Assembly: GCA_026874595.1 (NCBI GenBank)
Contig: CM049313.1
Span: 70,240,659-70,304,658 of the forward strand
Length of the DNA stretch: 64,000 bases
Source: Sipunculus nudus
Taxonomy: Eukaryota > Annelida > Sipuncula > Golfingiida > Sipunculidae
Reading direction: 5' to 3'
Position numbers and translations under genes: made by a program. The notes under the pieces are model-generated. The model did no database searches and was not told the DNA's origin. It saw only the letters and a list, made by a program, of their open reading frames with translations. Of this stretch, positions 49,421-60,329 are shown piece after piece; the first letter of the stretch is position 1, and each line of letters opens with the position of its first letter.

Positions 49421-50591
49421 GTATCCACCAAAACGAAGTTTTGCGGATACTATGATTTTGACCAAGTTCCTCCGCCGCAGGGGCGTTCGTTTCCAGAGAG
49501 CTCCTCGGAGACTAATGGACCGATTTTTCCCAAACTTATACCTATTATCGGGTCACATGTGAACTGGTGCCTAACCAATTTGCATTGACCTCTGACCTTT
49601 CCTCTCTATCCAGTGTCCATTTGTGGGTCTGTTTCCACTCATAAACCCTCATATCTCGGGAACCGTTTGACCGATCAGGAAATAAAATTGATACAAATGT
49701 AGCCCTTGGATTGCTTTATAACATACACAAAAAATGGTGGCGCCACCTGTAACCATGTTTGCACAGTGTCCATCTGTTCATCTGCCTTGGGTTAAAATCA
49801 CTCATATCTCTGCAGTGAATTGACTAATTCACCTGAAATTCGTCATGTGAATACATCCAGGATAGCTTTCTTGATTTTATGACAGGTGGCGCCACCTACA
49901 TTCACGTTCACGCTGATGACATCCAAGCTTATATCTCGGGAACCGTTTGACCGATCAGGAAATAAAATTTATACAAATGTAGCCCTTTGATAGCTCTGTA
50001 ACATACACAAAAAATGGTGGTGCCACCTGTAACAATGTTTGCACAGTGTCTGTCTGTTAGTCTGCCGTGGCCTAAAATTACTCATTTCTCTGTAGTGGTT
50101 CGACATAACTGCCTAAAATTTTGCAGGTTTATACATCGTGGACAGCTTTCTTGATTTTATGACAGGTGGCGCCACCTACATTCTAGTTAACGCTGGACAC
50201 ATCCAAGCTCATATCTCAGGAACCATTTGACAGATTGGGCCAAAATTGTGCATGTGTTTAGATCTCACATAGGTCTTTATCATACACAAAACTGGAGGGG
50301 TTACCTGCAAAGATTTTTGCACAGTGTTTGTCTGTTTGTCTGCCATGGGCAAAAATCGCTCATATACATGTAGTGGTTTGACTTTTCTGCCTAAAATTTT
50401 GCAGGTGTATACAACTTGGACAGCTTTCTGGATTTGTGGTAGGTGGCACAACCTACATACACATTTAGGCTGCAGACATCCATGCTAATATGCAACATAC
50501 CTCACTCTATTTCCCCTTGCCACTCAATCCATGCCTCACTATCCGATTTTGGCAGATACATGTAGTCACTTGTCGGTTACCGGTATTCTAG
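49421..50591 (+). mobile_element. Helentron-like element, family D, nested in element C
   Basis: The 5' end GTATCCACCAAAACG folds with GTTTTGCGGATAC. Near the 3' end CGATTTTGGCAGATAC (50544-50559) is its diverged inverse. The end TATTCTAG is followed by T. Upstream DNA stops at CACCTGTATTTTT and downstream DNA resumes as TTTTAAAAGTTTACACATTTTTCTC-like text, which is the next part of the family C unit, so the insertion splits a C repeat at a T tract. The core has two or three ~290-bp units with ATATCTCGGGAACCGTTTGA and GGTGGCGCCACC. The 3' hairpin is weak (CGG-TTA-CCG). Confidence 0.75.
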
Positions 50592-50773
50592 TTTTAAAAG
50601 TTTACACATTTTTCTCTATTTTTGAGATATATAAATACAGACTAAATCTTGGCCTGTTGGTTAATCTGTTTGATGCTTCAGTTGAATGGGTATATACTAC
50701 CATTCTGATGATAAAATTTCCTTTTGCGAATCTCTTCCCAGTCAGCTGAGCGTCATGACCCATGGGTCACTTG

Positions 50774-53700
50774 TTATCAAAACAATATAGGTATCAGTTT
50801 GGTCAAAATGTTAATGTTCAACAAATTAAAAGAATCTTGTTCTAAAATTCTCTTGGCATTTTCTAGCTCAAAGGTAGTCCAAGAAACATAGTGGAAAATA
50901 TTGAAAATTGTGATATGACTAAAAAGGGCTGTACTTCCTGCATCTGATAATGATATGGATTTCATAAGATATCATGATAAAATTTGTACAATTATCAAAA
51001 CATAAAAGACTCCTACACTGGCCTTGATTTAAGGCTAGCTGTATAAGCCTCACAGGCAGATACCAGTGTATAATTTAAGAAAAAAAAATTATATTCCCTG
51101 GCTATTAGTAGACATGTTATCTACCTGAACATCTGAGGGTCACAGACAGAGGTGTGTAAATATAAGAAATAAAAGACAAGAACAAAGTTGAAGAACATGA
51201 TAATGTAGTGTGAGAAGGCTTATATCAGCCGATGATTCCTGTATCAGTGTCTGGCTGTGTGGTGTGATATTACTTGTATCCCCTATTTTCTGCTGTATGG
51301 GCGTTTGTCATGTCTTTGATGTGACAGGTAAGTGATCAAGAGATTGTTATATGAGAGCCCTTCCTACTTTAACATGAACAAACTGGAACATTAATCACTC
51401 ACAGTTAATCCTGTGTTATCCACATGGGTGTGCTCACCAGTTTTTTTGCCCACAAGTGTCATATTGTTCCAGTAACACCTGTATTTCACACAGTAGTAAC
51501 CTGATTTTACCTGGCTAGTACCAGATCACCTGCTGTTAAGGTGATTTGTTAATCCTTACTTATTGCTCTGGAGATCATGGTGTCTGTTTTTTCCCACTGA
51601 CCAATATTATTTTGTTGTGTGCAGCTGACTTTTCAGTACTTCGCAAACAGCTTAATTTTCAGGAGTAGAGCACAGGATATGGTAAATTATGCCATTCCCA
51701 ATAATATTAAATTTGCATCCCAAAATCAAGGGTTATACTACAAAACATGTAATTTTAAGTCATTCCATAAATAAGGCCTTTCGTTTTGAATTTTTTTCAT
51801 TTTGTGTCCAAAGATCATTCAACCTTGGTTTAAGACATATCAGGAAAATATAGTTTTTGGACAGCTGTATGGTGGGTCGAATAATGACATGCATGACTTA
51901 ATAAATCAGGGACCTAGGTTTCAGTCCCAGCACCAGTTGCTTGCTTTGTCATACCTTCATGCGCCTCAATGTTGAACTTTTGTTTAGGCACCGCTGTGGA
52001 AGCAGTATCGTCTAGTTTCTGTTTTTTAAGTGGTATAGCCAAAATTCTGACATGTGACCTGTGACATTCAGGTTTTAGTGTGTTCACAAAATGGCAGCCC
52101 CTGTGAGCAGTTTAGATAAACTCAGAAGTAAACTTGTCAGGATTTTATCGGGGCAAACTGATGTGACTCAAATGTACTAGTGAGGACAGCACCCAGGTGA
52201 GAATTTATCTGGGGAGGAAGTGTTGTGGAAAGGAGACATTTATTGGCAAAGTTGAGATCAAAATAATATATTTGTACCATGCCCAAATCTGAAAATTATA
52301 GTAGGAATATAAACTTGCAACATATAATTACAATTTCTTGCGTATACATGTTAGTTTGTAGCATAATATTCCAAACTACAGACATGGGGAAAAAACAGGT
52401 CTGGAATTGTGCCATCCCTGTAGGTAGCTTCCTAGAACCCCTCCCTCTTTGTTTCAATCTGATGCTGCACCTTAAGGTTTATTGGTACAAGTTTCCAGGT
52501 TAACCATTATCTGGATTATCTTGTGAGTTACAAGTACTGATGGTCATCTTAGCAGCCTCGGGCAGTGCTGGCTGGACAATCAGCTGCTTCATTTAACACA
52601 GTACACTAACATTCCATTATGTTTCCAAAACACCAGCATCACCAAGTGGAGTGAAGTGGAACTAAGATATCTCATGAAGTGGCTTGGAAAGGAGAGGCAG
52701 ATGCAATCAGAGTCAGGAAACGCCTAACAGTCAAAATGTTTCTTGTCAGATTCATTTTTGTGAATGCTGCACTTAATTTATATTTACTTTAGATTTTACC
52801 ATTATCTGTAGTGCCATCAATACACAGATTATTTTGTTTATTTTGGCATATACCCAAAGCTAATTATGGTTAACTTTCATTCTAGCAGAAGTAAGAACGA
52901 CATCCTATCCAGACAGAAATGAATTTCATGATTGGATTAGATTAAGAATGCAATAACCTAAACCAGTGCTTGTGTGTGAATGACGTTATCACATACCATG
53001 ATAAGATGTTTTGTCTATGGCCATGATTGTAGGTATGACAAAATAACTGTCTTTTAATGTATTCATAGAGTGTATTTTGCAGGTCGTCAAGTAGTTTTTG
53101 CACTGGCAGAATTGCTATAGTAATGAGTCTAGTTATTCTAAATGAGAAGTGTATGTGATCTATATTTAACATCTATTTATACATTTATAATAATATTAAC
53201 ATTAATTAACTTCAATAGTGCAGTCATCACAGACACTGTTTACTTACTGGATACCTTATATACAATACTGTGTTCATGAGCTCAGAAAATATCAGAAATT
53301 TATATGCTCTGTGTATGAATATAAATATGATGATATGACAGCACAGGACATATAATAATTAATATAGTGACAAGGTCTTCCAATTATAACAAGCTGACAA
53401 TCAGACTTCCCAGTTAAGTGATGTCATTGTACTTTCTCGTTAGGTTCACAGACTGCTGCTTCCTGGCAGCTTCCGAAGCATTATGGTGCTGGTTCCAAAC
53501 AAGAAATTTGACGGGATGTTCTGATTGGCCAGAGGTATATCACCCATTTCCATCTTCTATGTTTTTGGTGTGAACATTTTGTTTTCCCAGGAGATGGACT
53601 AATAGGCTGTACTGCCTCTTCTTTGACGGAGGTAAAAAAGCCATAGCCTTGAATGAAGAGGCTGCTCTGTTATATATTGTGTCTCTGTTTGAAAAGGATA

Positions 53701-55151
53701 TGATGTTGACATCAGGTTCCTCTCTATATAGAAGAGACTGCAAAAACTAAGCCCTCATGTAGTGTTTTATCATTGGTCGCATCAGGCACCTGTTTGTGGA
53801 TCTGTTTATCATATGGTGACCATATGGATGTAACATATTACAAGAGAGGTCCTTATAAATGTTAAGTATTGTCACCTGTTCCTGAGAGAGACGTCCTTGG
53901 GCTGTGATCAAAAGCTCCAGCTTCTGCTGGGCTCTAACAATACATGAACCATAGGGGGTCTATATATCCTCAGATACTGAAGGGTAAAGTCACTTCCCAA
54001 TAACTAAGTAAAAGCATAGCCATTTTGATTTTAGCTCAGCCATTATTTACTCAGGCCCTGCTACAGTGATGGGTCTTTGAGGATGGTATTCAGCCCTCTG
54101 TTAGGAGGACATAAATCATATAACTTGACATCCAAAAAGTTCCTGATGAACTGTCATTTTAGACCAAAATTAAGTCATAATGATCAAACTATATTTTGTC
54201 ATCTTTTGGAAGAAAACACAACAATGAGCATCTTGAAAGTTTAACTCTTCTTACTTTTCAGGAAGGCTGAACAAATATTTTACATTGGACACCAAGTTTT
54301 CCCAATCTGTTCTTCACAAATATTACAACATTTTTGAAATTCACTTCCATTGGTTCACTTATGCAACATTCTTGTTTCACATGGACACACAGGATTGCCT
54401 TGAAATTTGATGTGTGGTTTGATGGGATAGCTGTTTCCATTTCAAGATGCCACTGCACACACTTCTTTTATAACATTCTAGTTAAGTAATAGTTGGGAGA
54501 CTGGCATTAGCAAGTAGCAGTCATAATGCAGCTTTTACTCAGCATTTACATTAGAGACATGTACACGTTTGCAGTGATCTTATAATTGATATGTTTGCAC
54601 TTCAATCAGGCCGTTATATCCTTGTCATCATGGAAGTCTGAAGAAGATCAGACTTTTTATTTCTTCAGAATATCTTATATGGGTACTGGTATGAATTTTC
54701 TGCATTCAACCGGCTCTGGTAAAGCATCCGAAACATAAGACGCTTTAGTGGTAAATATTGCATGAGTCATGAATTGTCTTGTATACTTTGGCTCAGATGT
54801 TACTTTGTATTTTGTAGAGCTGGTATGATTCATCGATTTAAAATATAGAACAAAATATTTATATGAAGTAAAGTAATTTCTTTTTATTTTACCTTAAGTG
54901 AGAGCCTTTTTCCCATGGTGCTTTACTCTCATAGGCAAGTATTCTATGGTAAGAAGTGTTTATTAAAACAATAATATCCAGTGTAACGTGATATGCATCA
55001 TATCTCCAGTATAAATACTACATACTGTATCCTGAGTATGTAGCTATATATACTTTGTCATACATACTAATATACATACTGTGTCATGAACTAGCTAACC
55101 ATACCCTCTCAAATATAAAGTGTTAGTGTCACAGGTCATTGCTTGCAGCTT
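50774..55151. other. Unique AT-rich non-coding DNA
   Basis: No ADAMTS exon, other exon or mobile element could be supported. Minus frames at 53540-53743 and 52942-53172 show no domain or splice context. Confidence 0.45.
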
Positions 55152-55195
55152 GTCAGCTGAGGGTCATGACCTATGGTAGCTTGTTTTAATAAGGT
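55152..55195 (+). mobile_element. Remnant 3' end of a family C Helentron-like element
   Basis: TGTCAGCTGAGGGTCATGAC followed by CTATGGTAGCTTGTT parallels the 3' terminus of the element at 46055-50773 (GTCAGCTGAGCGTCATGACC...CTTGTT). The hairpin is degraded, and no core repeat or 5' end precedes it. It is probably an old solo terminus, or a chance match to a short motif. Confidence 0.45.
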
Positions 55196-56179
55196 CCAAT
55201 TTAAGTTATAAACATTTTATTAAATTGAATCCAGTAGCAAGTGTTGTAAGAAGATATAAATGTAACTGATGAGCTGTATGCTACATGCATACAGTGAGCA
55301 GGCTTGTAATAATATCCAGTCAAAGTATGTACTGTGGTCGTTGTCTGTACTGTGTAACCACTACACTGCCACAGTCAGGGTTTAATTTTAACAGCTGTTC
55401 CAAGTATAGACTCAGAGGTCCCTTATAAAGAAATGAAAAGTTACTTCATGTTTCAAAAATAAGGTCAAAAGAATGGAGCTGGCCAATGATTTTATTAGGG
55501 AACATATGAGGACAGTTTTTTTGCTGAGTCAGTTTGTTTGGTGAACGGTTAACTTGCACACTCCACCCTCTGTCTCAGCTGTTGTGAGTGTTTGTAAGTG
55601 ATTAAGCAGCTCAAACTGTAACAAGGTGTTCTATACCTACTCTGGCTAATCTGGCTGTGCAAGTAGAAACAGCCTGTTAATGTGTTAGTGATCACAGCAA
55701 GTTCTTCTCTTTATTCATCACTTAACATGCTTGGCATTGTACCTGCCAAATCTTACAATACTGCAAGAGTTGCTTATTTCTAAATTACCTCTGCTAAAGA
55801 AATTATGTTTTCTCCCATGTTTATGTGTTTGTTTGTTGACAGGATTAGGCTAAAACTGCTGAACTGTGGGAAAGTACGAAATTGTAGCACATGGCCCAGA
55901 GAAGACACCCATAAAGTTTGTTTGCAAATTTAAATAACAGATTCAGTAGTATATTAAGTTATGGCATTGAGAAACACTACTGTTGAAGTGCCATACTAGT
56001 TAACACCTTAAATTTTACTTTCCAAATTTGATACATTGCTGAAATTACTAAAAATTCCAAGAAATTAATCAGAAATGGATAAGTTCTTAAAGGTCATAAA
56101 ATTTCAGGAGGTAGTCAAAAAGTCCTGAAAAATCATGAAATGTAATCATCTGACACTCAGGAATTTCTTTCTTGATTTT
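55196..56179. other. Unique AT-rich non-coding DNA
   Basis: No supported feature. Confidence 0.45.
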
Positions 56180-57409
56180 TATGCCCCTGCCACAAAGTGG
56201 CCGGGGCATGTAATTTTTCCCATGTCCTTCCTTCCGTCATTCCGAAATCAAACAGTTGTACAGACTTTTCCTCGCAATGCCTGCAGATATTGGCCTGATT
56301 TTTGGTGTGTGGGCAGATAATGAGCAGTTACAGATCGAATTGGCGTTTCTTGGCAGTTGACCTACTTTTGACCGTTTTACGGCTCCTAAACTTAGAAAAT
56401 TTCATGAAAAATAGAAATTTTCATGACAAATACACATGTATGTACTTTTTTTAACAATGCCTGCAGATATTGGCCTGATTTTTGGTGTGTGGGCAGATAA
56501 TGACCAGTTACAGATCGAGTTGCATTTCTTGGCAGTTGACCTACTATTGACCGTTTTACGGCTCCTAAACTTAGAAAATTTCATGAAAAATAGAAATTTT
56601 CATGACAAATACACATGTATGTACTTTTTATAACAATGCCTGCAGATATTGGCCTGATTTTTGGTGTGTGGGCAGATAATGACCAGTTACAGATCGAGTT
56701 CGCGTTTCGTGGCAGTTGACCTACTTTTGACCATTTTACGGCTCCTATTTTTGACCATATGACAGATCCTGAACAATTTCATGAAAAATAGAAATTTTCA
56801 TGACAAATACACATGTACGGACTTTTTTTCGCAATGCCTGCAGATATTGGCCTGATATTTGGTTTGTGGACAGATATAGACCAGTAACAGATCAAGTTCA
56901 CGTTTTGTCCCAGTTGACCTACTTTTGACCACTTTACGGCTCCTGAACATAAGAAATTTCATGAAAAATATAAACTTTCATGACAAATACACATGTACGG
57001 ACTTTTTTTTGCAATGCCTGCAGATATTGGCCTGATTCTTGGTGTGTGGGCAGATAATGACCAGTTACAGATCGAGTTTGCGTTTCTTCCCAGTTGACCT
57101 ACTTGACCGTTTTACGGCTCCTATTTTTGACCATATGACAGATCCTGAACATAGAAAATTTCATGAAAGACAGAAATTTTTATGTAAAATGCACATGTAT
57201 GGACTTTTTTTCACAATGCCTGCAGATAATGGCCTGATTTTTGGTGTGTTGCTTGATAATGTCCCGTTACAAATCTAGTTTGCATTTTGCCCTTGTTGAC
57301 CTACTTTTGACCATACAACACCTCCTGAACTTAAAGAATTTTACAAAATTTAACAAATGTTTCTAATTTCCCCCAGGCGTGGGCATTTGTGTCGTTCCGA
57401 CACATCTAG
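56180..57409 (+). mobile_element. Helentron-like element, family A, copy 2
   Basis: The same ends as the element at 17972-19417: a 5' hairpin starting TATGCCCCTGCCAC, a CCTTCCTTCCG tract, ~180-bp units with AATGCCTGCAGATA (56276, 56456, 56636 and later), then AGGCGTGGGCAT, the hairpin GTGTCG-TTC-CGACAC and ATCTAG followed by a T tract. About six units against seven in copy 1. The two copies share a final atypical unit (TTGCTTGATAATG...CCCGTTACA), showing the family's 3' unit is fixed while the interior varies. Confidence 0.85.
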
Positions 57410-57665
57410 TTTTTTTTTTTTTTGATACCATGAGTGTCATTTTATTGAATGGAAATTCTTGAATTGTGTTTCAGTTTTTGTGACAAAAGGATCTTCCATA
57501 CAAGATAAAATAGCATACATGGCATGTATTACATGTCAACATATGAAATTTCACTGAAAAGAGGTAGGCTAGGGTCGAGCGGGTGCCTAAGCGCAGCCCA
57601 ACAGGGGTCAGGGGACCAGCCCTATGGCAAGGGGCTAGGAAGCCAAGTTCCAAAGAAGCTGCATG
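57410..57665 (-). repeat. Retroposed 3' end (LINE tail or processed transcript), minus strand
   Basis: A T14 tract at 57410-57423 is followed by text that, on the minus strand, reads ...CAATAAAATGACACTCATGG...poly-A. That is a polyadenylation signal about 20 bases before the A tail. Upstream on that strand is a GC-rich block (57560-57660) with GCCCCTTGCCATAGGGCTGG and CCCGCTCGACCC, unlike its surroundings. I cannot tell a truncated LINE from a processed pseudogene; the 60-codon frame here is not convincing. Confidence 0.5.
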
Positions 57666-58349
57666 GATGCCTTTAATTTAGCTTAATTATAACAAAAAGC
57701 AATGTATAAATATGGATAAATCATATGTTAGACAGATTTTCAATACAACATTCATTACAAAAACAGGCCGGAAACAATAATTATTGGTCTCTGAGATATC
57801 ATCAAGATTACAGACAATTTAAAATGCTAATTAAAGGAAAACACTTCACCATGCTGCAATTAAGTCCTGATAACCATTAATATGAGGTATTATCAACAGT
57901 ATAATTGTAATACATGTACTTAAATAAAAATAATGTGCCATATGCTTCAGTTATGTAACAGTAACCCTTGATATCTGAGGTATCGCAAAAATTCTGAAAG
58001 ATATGCAGTTAAAATAATTGCAGGCTAAAAAAAGCAGTAGGCATTGTAGTCACCTTAGAATTGGTAAGCTATAACTTAAATCAGTAGGATATGCATGCAT
58101 GGCGTAGGCTTAACATCAAAATCCTCACTTCATAAAGGTTCTTTGAAGGTCAGGCATACTCAGAAATTCAATTTACAGAAAATTTATATAAAAGTGCTAA
58201 CTTTTTTTTTTCAAGGGCTCATATTTGAAAGGAATATTTCCTTGTTGTGATTGTGTTCCTTACAGTTTGATTGTGTATCCGTGCTGTGTATATGAACTTT
58301 CAGTAGACACCTGCCAGTGTAGGCATAGCAGACAAGCAGATTCATTGCA
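57666..58349. other. Unique AT-rich non-coding DNA
   Basis: No supported feature before the TA-rich tract that precedes the palindromic element. Confidence 0.4.
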
Positions 58350-58362
58350 TATATATATATAT

Positions 58363-60279
58363 GTCACAGGCGAAATTAGAATCCAGGCGGATTTAAAATC
58401 CGCCTAGGCGAGATTGAAATTTTGATTTCGCCTAGGCGAGATTAAAATTTCAATCTCGCCTAGGCGGATTTTAAATCTGCCTAGGCGAGATTGAAATTCT
58501 GATTCTGCCTAGGCCAGATTAAAATACTGCTATGATTATATAGTAGGATTTCAATCTCGCCTAGGCGAGATTGAAATTCTGATTTTGCCTAGGCCAGATT
58601 AAAATCCTAGCTTTTAATATGTCGTCATTCAATTCTTTGGTTTAATCATGCTGATTGTTTCATAATAATTGCAGTTTATTCGCACATTTGGCGTGGAGAG
58701 ATTTATCTGTTGAGAATTGTATATCTGAACATCTTAATGAATAGGACCATTTTAGGAATTTAAGATCTGCCCTGGCCAACAAGATGGAAATTTTGATTTT
58801 GCTTTGTTTTATGTGTAAGTTTTACAGAAACTTTGGATTTTGAAAGATCAGTTTATTAAGAACACTATATCTTAATGAACATAAAAAATAAATGGATTTT
58901 TATCATCACTGATGCTAAAGAATGCTTTACAGAAGTGATGAAGTTTTTTCTGACAGGTGGGTGAAATTTAAAAAAAAACCACAGGTATATTTTCAGTCTG
59001 ATTTTTTCAGGTTTCAGCATTTATTTTTTGCCTTGGCAAATAACATTAAATTTTGGCTTTTTATTAGCTGAAAGGGGCAAGGAAGTTACAGGTATTTGAA
59101 TATTTTAGTTATTTATATTGTTTATTATAAATGGTGCATACTGCATATTTTAACTGTGATTACCATGTCGTTATGGAATTGCTAAATGTTAAATATAATA
59201 AAAGTGTATCTTTTTATAAATGTGTTCTTGGTAGTTACTCTCAGAATAAACACTCCTAGTCTGTTTAATTCCCTCATTTATTTATACAATAATATCTGTA
59301 ATTTTTTGCAGCTACTCAATGTTCTGAGGCTCAATGTTCTTGTGTCCACTTAAAAGAAATAGGGAAAAATATATCTTAACAATAAGGTTGAGATATTCTT
59401 AAGTAGACTGGTGTATTTCAGGATATTTTAAAATAAACTGTTTCTCTTGGTAACATCTAAACTAAAATATTCTCATGTAAACTAGTGTATTTCAGTTTAT
59501 CCCAAAATGAACTGGTTGACTTCTGGATATCCCAATGTGAACAAGTGTACATTGGAATATTCCAATCTCAGTAGTGACTATCCCCATCTCTACCCTTAAG
59601 ATGGGGATTCCCATCTCAAATAGTTGAGTTTCGAACTCAACTGGATTCCCATCTACACTGTGACATATATATATTTTTTTATCAACATTTTGTGTGAAAA
59701 TGTGCTGTATAACACGGTGGAAAAAAATTAAAATATTAGGTAGACTACCAGTTTTGCAGATGTGTACATTAACATATTTCGTGTTGTTTTGTCAGTCTGC
59801 TAAAATTAAATTGCTATTAAATATGTTAAAAATAAAAGGACAACCCCAGTAAAATCATGAGTGTAATAAATCCGAATTTATTTTAAGCTTAAGTATCTTG
59901 TTTTAGTCACTAATTTTATAATGTTATCATTAAATATTAAGATTATACTTTTGAAGATATGAAATAATCAGCATGATTAAACCAAATAATTGAATCAAGC
60001 AGATTAATAGCTAGGATTTTAATATAGCCTAGGCGAAATCAAAATTTCAGTCTCGCCTAGGCAGATTTTTAAATCCGCCTAGGCGAGATTGAAATCCTAC
60101 ATATGATCATAACAGGATTTTAATCTCGCCTAGGCGGAATCAAAATTTCAATCTGGCCTAGGCAGATTTTAAATCCGCCTAGGCGAGATAGAAATTTTAA
60201 TCTCGCCTAGGCGAAATCAAAATTTCAATCTCGCCTAGGCGGATTTTAAATCCGCCTGGATTCTAATTTCGCCTGTGAC
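58363..60279. mobile_element. Long inverted-repeat element built of chained palindromes
   Basis: Left end GTCACAGGCGAAATTAGAAT and right end ATTCTAATTTCGCCTGTGAC are exact inverses. The arms extend about 300 bp (left to about 58670, right from about 59940) with indels. Within the arms, short palindromes of ~25-30 bp (GGCGGATTTAAAATCCGCC, GGCGAGATTAAAATTTCAAT...) are strung together at GCCTAGGC junctions, seven on the left and eight on the right. The element sits in a TA dinucleotide tract on both sides. The ~1.25-kb centre is AT-rich without a transposase frame. The superfamily is unknown. Confidence 0.8.
59370..59670. repeat. Second palindrome-chain segment inside the inverted-repeat element
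   Basis: Roughly 30-bp modules such as TGGATATCCCAATGTGAACA and AAACTAGTGTATTTCAGTTT recur from 59400 to 59560. They are followed by true palindromes (GATGGGGATTCCCATC, AGTTGAGTTTCGAACTCAAC) and end in CACTGTGACATATATATA, mirroring the CCTGTGACATAT end of the host element. This may be the surviving right half of a related element inserted in the centre. Confidence 0.5.
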
Positions 60280-60282
60280 ATA

Positions 60283-60327
<45 letters not shown>
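60280..60327. repeat. TA dinucleotide microsatellite
   Basis: An (AT)n run of about 40 bases immediately right of the palindromic element. A shorter TATATATATAT run sits at its left edge (58349-58361), consistent with insertion into an existing TA tract. Confidence 0.9.

Positions 60328-60329
<2 letters not shown>

Larger units (their letters stand above)
46055..50773 (+). mobile_element. Helentron-like element, family C (tandem core, 4.7 kb)
   Basis: The 5' end TAGCTCAGCTGACTG folds back on GTCATCTGAGCTATAG and is followed by a CCGTCYGT microsatellite (46098-46141). The core consists of ~336-bp units organised as 672-bp pairs; for example 46671-46892 and 47343-47564 are nearly identical. 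Near the 3' end CAGTCAGCTGAGCG (50739-50752) is the inverse of the 5' end. It is followed by the hairpin GACCC-AT-GGGTC and ACTTG then T. A second element (49421-50591) is inserted inside it. A second copy starts at 63495. Repeated 64-91 codon frames such as METFHRSLSVSKMKILGPVV are translations of the core. Confidence 0.8.

Noticed and set aside
15560-57409. Hammerhead ribozymes in the tandem cores, as reported for some bivalve repeats
   Set aside because: I found no CTGANGA...GAAA core with supporting helices in the units I read. A covariance-model scan would be decisive.
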